Assembly: GCA_016926255.1 (NCBI GenBank)
Contig: JAFGOY010000028.1
Location: 23,781-87,780, forward strand
Length of the DNA stretch: 64,000 bases
Reading direction: 5' to 3'
Source: Anaerolineae bacterium
Lineage (GTDB): Bacteria; Chloroflexota; Anaerolineae; Aggregatilineales; UBA3940
Position 1 is the first letter of the stretch. Each line of letters starts with the position of its first letter. Position numbers and translations under genes: made by a program. The notes beneath the pieces are model-generated. The model was not told the DNA's origin. It saw nothing but the letters and a program-made list of their open reading frames with translations, and made no database searches. Below, one piece after another: positions 60,236 through 64,000 of this stretch.

Positions 60236-61813
60236 TTACTGATCGTTATCATCCCTTGTGGGGCGCTCGACAAGCCGGTAGGCCATACCGTTCTCCATGA
60301 CCTCCACGTGGTAGCCCGTTGGCAGGTTTGGATTGTAACTGAAAATCACGGGCGTATCATCCGGCAGCCGGTCGATCATCTCCAGCGTGTTCTGCACATC
60401 CTGCAAATCCAGGGCGATCTTTCTGCGCTCAGCCAATACCCTCGACAGATCGGCACGATACCATTCAAGCCACAATGTCCACTCATTGACCGGGACAATA
60501 TCGTCGCGCCGGACGCTGACCAACACCGCGTAGCGTACGGAAAACGCTTCGGCGTTGCCATTGCTAAAAATAACACTTCCCTCCGGTGCATCTTCCACGA
60601 CCGTCCGACCAAAGGCATCGGCGGCGGTGGTTGCCGTGCGCACCTCCCTGCCCCCCCGATAGACCAGTGGGAGAACGAGGACGAGCACGGCCACACCATA
60701 GAGAACCCCATACCATACCGGATGTTTAACCCGGTTCCTGAGTCCCTGATGCACAACCAGATACCAACCTACCCCGGCCATTGTCCAGCAAACGATCAGT
60801 GCCGGGTAAAGATAAGGCAGGATATCGGCAGAAAAATAACTCGAAGTCAGCGCCAGGTCAACAAGAACCAGCATGCCGCCGATCACTGCCAGGGGGCGAT
60901 TCGAATCCCAGAGCAGGGAAGCGCCCACCCCGGCGCAGATCACGCCCGGCACGCCGATCTGCTCGACAAGCACGCGAACCAGCGAGGCAAGGCGGGCGAG
61001 ATTCAACCCGGCACGCCAGTCGACGCGGTCGGCGTAGACTTCGGCCCGCAGCACGGAGATCAGCCTGTCAAGCGACCGCGGATCGCCCCAGTTGCTGATC
61101 GGCACCGCACCTGCCCGCAGCGGCAGGTAAGCAAAGACCAGCAGGCCGAGCAGGAATCCCGGTATCAGCAGCAGGGTGCCGGGCGACAGGAACCGCTTAT
61201 AGTCCCTGATTACCAGATAAAGCAGACAGGTCCCGGCCATCAACCCCGTCATGTAGTGGCTGCCCAACCCCAGCCCGGCGGCGGCGGCCAGAAACACGAG
61301 TCGACGGGTGAACGCGGCGGATGTTGGAGATCGATCAGCCCAGAGCGCCAGGGCCAGCAGCACGACACACCACAGGGCAGCCAGGGTGTAGACCTCGACG
61401 ATCACCGCCTGTGTCCAGACGAGCGCGGTGCAGCCCAGGCCAAGCGCCGCCAGCGCCCCGGCCAGGTACGCGCTGTCATCGGCTTTGAGATGCGAATCGC
61501 GCTGGAGCATTTTCGACACCATACCGGCAAGCAACGCCGTCGCCCCCGCCGCACAGACGGCAGAGAAAATATTCAGGCGATAGGCAAAAGACTTGAGGGG
61601 GATGAGCCAGACGCTTTGCGCCAGGAGCAGATAGGTCGGGTAGCCAGGGGGATGCACCAGCCCCCGCGTATAGACTGCCGAGGCCAATTCGCCGCCATCG
61701 GAACCGCCGAGGTCAGCCGTCAGGCCCTGGGGCATGGTGAGCAGGTAGAGCAGGAAAATACAGATGCCCGCGACAGCAGGCATATAGCGTCGGACTGTGC
61801 GAACGTTTTGCAT
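60236..61813 (-). CDS. DUF2723-family membrane glycosyltransferase
   Basis: About 525 residues with roughly ten membrane helices. The N-terminal loop DLGGSDGGELASAVYTRGLVHPPGYPTYLL holds the Asp/Glu and HPPGYP motifs of DUF2723, a GT-C fold related to protein O-mannosyltransferases that use lipid-linked sugars. The C-terminal soluble tail (about 400-525) has ALVSVRRDDIVPVNEWTLWLEWYR. It probably glycosylates surface proteins or glycans made by this cluster. ATG 61813 overlaps the sortase stop by 1 nt (TGATG). Confidence 0.88.
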   Translation of the reverse strand: MQNVRTVRRYMPAVAGICIFLLYLLTMPQGLTADLGGSDGGELASAVYTRGLVHPPGYPTYLLLAQSVWLIPLKSFAYRLNIFSAVCAAGATALLAGMVSKMLQRDSHLKADDSAYLAGALAALGLGCTALVWTQAVIVEVYTLAALWCVVLLALALWADRSPTSAAFTRRLVFLAAAAGLGLGSHYMTGLMAGTCLLYLVIRDYKRFLSPGTLLLIPGFLLGLLVFAYLPLRAGAVPISNWGDPRSLDRLISVLRAEVYADRVDWRAGLNLARLASLVRVLVEQIGVPGVICAGVGASLLWDSNRPLAVIGGMLVLVDLALTSSYFSADILPYLYPALIVCWTMAGVGWYLVVHQGLRNRVKHPVWYGVLYGVAVLVLVLPLVYRGGREVRTATTAADAFGRTVVEDAPEGSVIFSNGNAEAFSVRYAVLVSVRRDDIVPVNEWTLWLEWYRADLSRVLAERRKIALDLQDVQNTLEMIDRLPDDTPVIFSYNPNLPTGYHVEVMENGMAYRLVERPTRDDNDQ

Positions 61814-62472
61814 CACTCAACCGGGAACGCGACGACGATAAACCGCGCCGAGCATTCGTCGAGCGGATGGCAGGTCATCAGGGTCAGACGCATTGAGTCG
61901 TCACCTTCAACGTACGCCATCAACCTGTCAGCCGCCCCTGCCTCGCCGAGCTCCACGATCTCAACTTCGGCGACTTTATAAGTATACTCGTCGCCATACT
62001 GGTCGGTGAGCAGAATCGCATCGCCGCGCTCGACGTCGACCAGGCCCCGGAAGACCAGCGCCGGGTATTCGCGGTTGTGTCCGACGATCAACACCGTGCC
62101 GTCTTCTTCCAGTACAGCCGAGTCATACCAGTAGCCTGCGGTATAGTCAGGTGGAACGAGCAAACCTTCCTCATTGGGAATGATATGCACCACCTCGACG
62201 TCGACCCCCCGCTCCGGAATCTCGATATACACCGGGCGGCGCGGTTCCGCGCCGGGTGTCGGCGTTGGAATGAACTCCAGCATCTGGTCAAGGTCTGGGA
62301 GGCGCGTCGGGACGAAGTCAGGACGATTTGAGCTATCGGGGAGGGACAGGGTTGCGGGTAATTCCACATGACGCTGCGCGTTGACCCGCAGAACGCCAAG
62401 CACCAACCCAACAGCGACAACGGTAACAACGAAGACCAGGATGGGCAGCTGTGGGCGGATTGAGCGATTCAG
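61813..62472 (-). CDS. Sortase (class D/E-like)
   Basis: About 219 residues. One N-terminal membrane helix, then a sortase barrel with the catalytic His in VLIVGHNREYP, Cys in LTLMTCHPLDE and Arg in CSARFIVVAFP. Sortases attach LPxTG-type proteins to the wall or build pili. No classic LPxTG substrate is encoded in the window. The most plausible start is a CTG at 62472, six nucleotides after a perfect AGGAGG. The alternative TTG at 62502 lies inside the upstream hairpin and has no ribosome binding site. Confidence 0.88.
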   Translation of the reverse strand: MNRSIRPQLPILVFVVTVVAVGLVLGVLRVNAQRHVELPATLSLPDSSNRPDFVPTRLPDLDQMLEFIPTPTPGAEPRRPVYIEIPERGVDVEVVHIIPNEEGLLVPPDYTAGYWYDSAVLEEDGTVLIVGHNREYPALVFRGLVDVERGDAILLTDQYGDEYTYKVAEVEIVELGEAGAADRLMAYVEGDDSMRLTLMTCHPLDECSARFIVVAFPVE

Positions 62473-62478
62473 TTGCGA

Positions 62479-62484
62479 CCTCCT
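62479..62484 (-). promoter_or_regulatory. Consensus ribosome binding site that implies a CTG start
   Basis: AGGAGG on the minus strand, followed after six nucleotides (TCGCAA) by CTG at 62472-62470. No ATG, GTG or TTG in frame is at a proper distance. Confidence 0.55.
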
Positions 62485-62497
62485 GAGCAAGAACGAA

Positions 62498-62525
62498 AAC
62501 AACGCGGCTTCAAAGCCGCGTTGTT
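62498..62525 (-). terminator. Terminator after the small secreted-protein gene
   Basis: 12-bp stem AACAACGCGGCT / AGCCGCGTTGTT with loop TTGA on the minus strand, followed by a short T-containing stretch (TTCGTTC). It lies 27 bp past the stop and just before the sortase ribosome binding site, so sortase expression would depend on read-through or its own promoter. Confidence 0.65.
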
Positions 62526-62551
62526 TGTTGGAGAAAGATTAACGTAAAGAA

Positions 62552-62956
62552 TTATTCGCCAATTACAGGCGCAACCAGAGCAGCTGCGCCAGGGGTGAAG
62601 AGAGCGCAGGTTCCGTGCTGTTCTGAGACGAATGAGGCCACGCCATCTGCGCAGGACACATTCTTGACAGTGTTGACAACCCACTGACCCTCAGAGTTCA
62701 CACACATGACATCTACAGGGCACGAGGCGCCAACCGGCAATGCCCAGGTCTTCGGGCCATGTCCGCCGACATCGAAGCAGTCCAGCATTGTAGTGCCCTC
62801 GGGAGCCGGGGGACATACATAACCGACGGGGTATGCGCTTGGCGGAAGATGATCGGTCTGGGCGAACGCACTCATAAATACGCCACCGACCAGAGCAATC
62901 ACCAGCATCGTGCCAATGAGTAGTCCTGCGCGGACCGTTACCTTAGAAATCTTCAT
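62552..62956 (-). CDS. Small secreted Cys-rich protein, unknown function
   Basis: A 134-residue protein. A Sec signal peptide (about 1-32, AGLLIGTMLVIALVGGVFMSAFAQ) precedes a compact 100-residue domain with six Cys (GYVCPP, LDCFDV, ASCPVD, VMCVNS, VSCADG, GTCALF) that could form three disulfides. No lipobox, no membrane anchor at the C terminus and no clean LPxTG motif. I do not recognise the fold. It has its own near-consensus promoter and terminator, so it may be one of the most abundant products of this cluster. It lies just upstream of the sortase. Confidence 0.75.
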   Translation of the reverse strand: MKISKVTVRAGLLIGTMLVIALVGGVFMSAFAQTDHLPPSAYPVGYVCPPAPEGTTMLDCFDVGGHGPKTWALPVGASCPVDVMCVNSEGQWVVNTVKNVSCADGVASFVSEQHGTCALFTPGAAALVAPVIGE

Positions 62957-63027
62957 AATCTTCGTCCCTTTCCCACGTGGATTAACAGGGCTTTCGCCGA
63001 CATAAAAACATGTTTTTAGCTTCTATC

Positions 63028-63055
63028 ATTATAAGTATTATATTTATTATGTCAA
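63028..63055 (-). promoter_or_regulatory. Near-perfect vegetative promoter
   Basis: On the minus strand TTGACA (63055-63050), a 16-bp spacer and TATAAT (63033-63028). It drives the small secreted-protein gene through a leader of about 65 nt; AAAGGG lies before the start codon. Both hexamers match the sigma-70 consensus at every position. Confidence 0.85.
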
Positions 63056-63091
63056 GGAAAATTCTGTTAAACATATAACAAAGTCATAAAT

Positions 63092-64000
63092 ATGACCATC
63101 TACGTCGGAATTGTAACTTATAACAGCCTGCCTGACCTGCCCGCCTGCATCGAGAGTCTGCGCGGGCAGCAGACCAACCTATCGATCACCATTCTCGACA
63201 ACGCCTCGACCGACGGAACGCCGGATTGGGTCGCGCAATATGCCCCCGACTGCCGGTTGATCCGCAGCGAGATCAACTGCGGCTATGGGGTTGGGCACAA
63301 CCGCATTCTGGAAACCCTAGCCCTCGCCCCCGGCGATTTTTACCTGGCGCTTAACCCGGATGTCGTCCTCACGCCGACGTATATCACGACCCTGGCGGCG
63401 GCGTTACAGGATCAGCAGGCAGACTGGGGCACCGGGAAGCTTATGCTGCCCGGCGGCGATGGTCGGCTCTACAGCGCAGGCCATGCCCTGCTCCGCAGCG
63501 GATACGCGCTCAATATCGGCTATGGGCTGCCCAGCGACCCGGCACTGAGCCAGTCACGCGAGGTCTTTGGCGCACCGGGCGCGGCCCTGCTCCTCAGCCA
63601 CACGCTGATCGAGGCCCTTACACCGGGGGGAAATCTCTTCGACCCGGACTTCTTCCTGTATGGGGAGGACATCGACCTTGACTGGCGCGCCCGCCACCGG
63701 GGATTCCGCTGCTGGTACGAGGCTGAAGCCGCCGCCACCCATCGCGGCAGCGCCCCCGCCGAGACTCTGCGCGTCCATGCACTGGGCAATCGCTACCTGG
63801 CGGTGATCAAGAATGCACATCTCCTCCCCCTGCTAACGTTCAACCTGCCGCTGATATGCCTGCACTGCGCGGCCCGGCTGATCGTCTCGCCCCGGTATGG
63901 GTGGCATCTCGTTACCCACCTGGCGCGCCTCGGCCCCCGGATGTGGCGCAAGCGTCCATCGACGATGCTGCCGCGCCGGTCGATGCGCCGGTGGTTCCGC
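63092..64000 (+). CDS. GT2-family glycosyltransferase (3' end outside window)
   Basis: 303 codons are present without a stop. The start ATG 63092 opens with IYVGIVTYNSLPDLPACIES, followed by ILDNASTDGTPDW, NCGYGVGHNRIL, LALNPDVVLTP (DxD-like) and YGEDIDLDWRAR, the same motif order as the enzyme at 55618-56631. It is a rhamnosyl-type surface glycan transferase. It is transcribed away from the sortase group. No ribosome binding site is obvious. The C-terminal part is hydrophobic and then basic (membrane association). Confidence 0.88.
   Translation, partial: MTIYVGIVTYNSLPDLPACIESLRGQQTNLSITILDNASTDGTPDWVAQYAPDCRLIRSEINCGYGVGHNRILETLALAPGDFYLALNPDVVLTPTYITTLAAALQDQQADWGTGKLMLPGGDGRLYSAGHALLRSGYALNIGYGLPSDPALSQSREVFGAPGAALLLSHTLIEALTPGGNLFDPDFFLYGEDIDLDWRARHRGFRCWYEAEAAATHRGSAPAETLRVHALGNRYLAVIKNAHLLPLLTFNLPLICLHCAARLIVSPRYGWHLVTHLARLGPRMWRKRPSTMLPRRSMRRWFR

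Noticed and set aside
60376-60756. A minus-strand frame beginning MCIRDS, as produced by sequencing-adapter contamination
   Set aside because: The DNA does not match the adapter sequence and lies within a continuous DUF2723 gene in another frame; the match is coincidental.
58991-61981. A 996-codon + strand open frame across the DUF4012, DUF2723 and sortase genes
   Set aside because: It runs antisense to three genes with clear family motifs and has a His/Arg/Gln-rich composition without any domain.
1-64000. CRISPR arrays, tRNA or rRNA genes, insertion sequences
   Set aside because: No regularly spaced repeats, no tRNA T-loop or cloverleaf and no transposase or integrase motifs were found. 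The repeats seen are short dispersed hairpins.

Overview
The window looks like a chromosome segment from a Chloroflexota (Anaerolineae-like) bacterium. This is inferred from moderately high GC, many lipoproteins with Thr/Pro-rich spacers, a CHAT-WD40 protein, DUF4012 and DUF2723 proteins next to a sortase, a large set of PAS/GAF histidine kinases, and dense small hairpin repeats between genes. No tRNA, rRNA, transposase, phage gene or CRISPR array was seen.

Layout. (1) 0-4.5 kb: end of an SGNH hydrolase, a minus-strand two-component operon (OmpR regulator, six-helix kinase, single receiver) and a second SGNH hydrolase. (2) 4.8-7.3 kb: a large clostripain-family lipoprotein. (3) 8-11.6 kb: a PhnD-type binding lipoprotein followed by a kinase and two single receivers, a probable sensor cassette. 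(4) 11.8-15.1 kb: a MerR/TipAS regulator with a textbook 19-bp-spacer promoter, a Thr/Pro-rich lipoprotein and a UroD-like methyltransferase. (5) 15.2-23.5 kb: two large PAS/GAF kinases, an OmpR regulator, a headless kinase fragment and a receiver. (6) 23.5-32.9 kb: an M16 peptidase, a 51-aa protein and a chemosensory array (CheY, CheW, MCP, CheA-REC, two CheW-like proteins) ordered as in Pil-Chp/Pix systems and lacking CheB/CheR.

(7) 33-36.2 kb: two single receivers, then a HAMP kinase and OmpR regulator. (8) 36.6-44 kb: a minus-strand group with a repeat protein, a Pro/Glu-rich lipoprotein, an ABC exporter (permease, ATPase), a five-repeat CARDB/NEW3 secreted protein and a Yip1 protein. Several of these, and the adjacent kinase, carry Gly/Met-rich low-complexity segments. 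(9) 44.4-49.4 kb: a complete pstSCAB-phoU operon with two PstB paralogues, one lacking the catalytic Walker B Glu. (10) 49.6-51 kb: a TlpA-like thioredoxin lipoprotein and CcdA. (11) 51.2-55.6 kb: a Gmad2 lipoprotein, a CHAT-TM-WD40 protein and an RHS remnant. (12) 55.6-64 kb: a cell-surface cluster with two GT2 glycosyltransferases, signal peptidase I, a DUF4012 protein, a DUF2723 glycosyltransferase, a sortase and a small Cys-rich secreted protein driven by a near-perfect promoter. The signal peptidase and the DUF4012 protein end in the same SH3-like domain.

The window is dominated by environmental sensing (six kinases including one fragment, one CheA, ten stand-alone receivers) and by envelope functions. 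Starts were re-chosen for many genes from ribosome binding sites and repeat positions. Functional calls rest on motifs read by eye.
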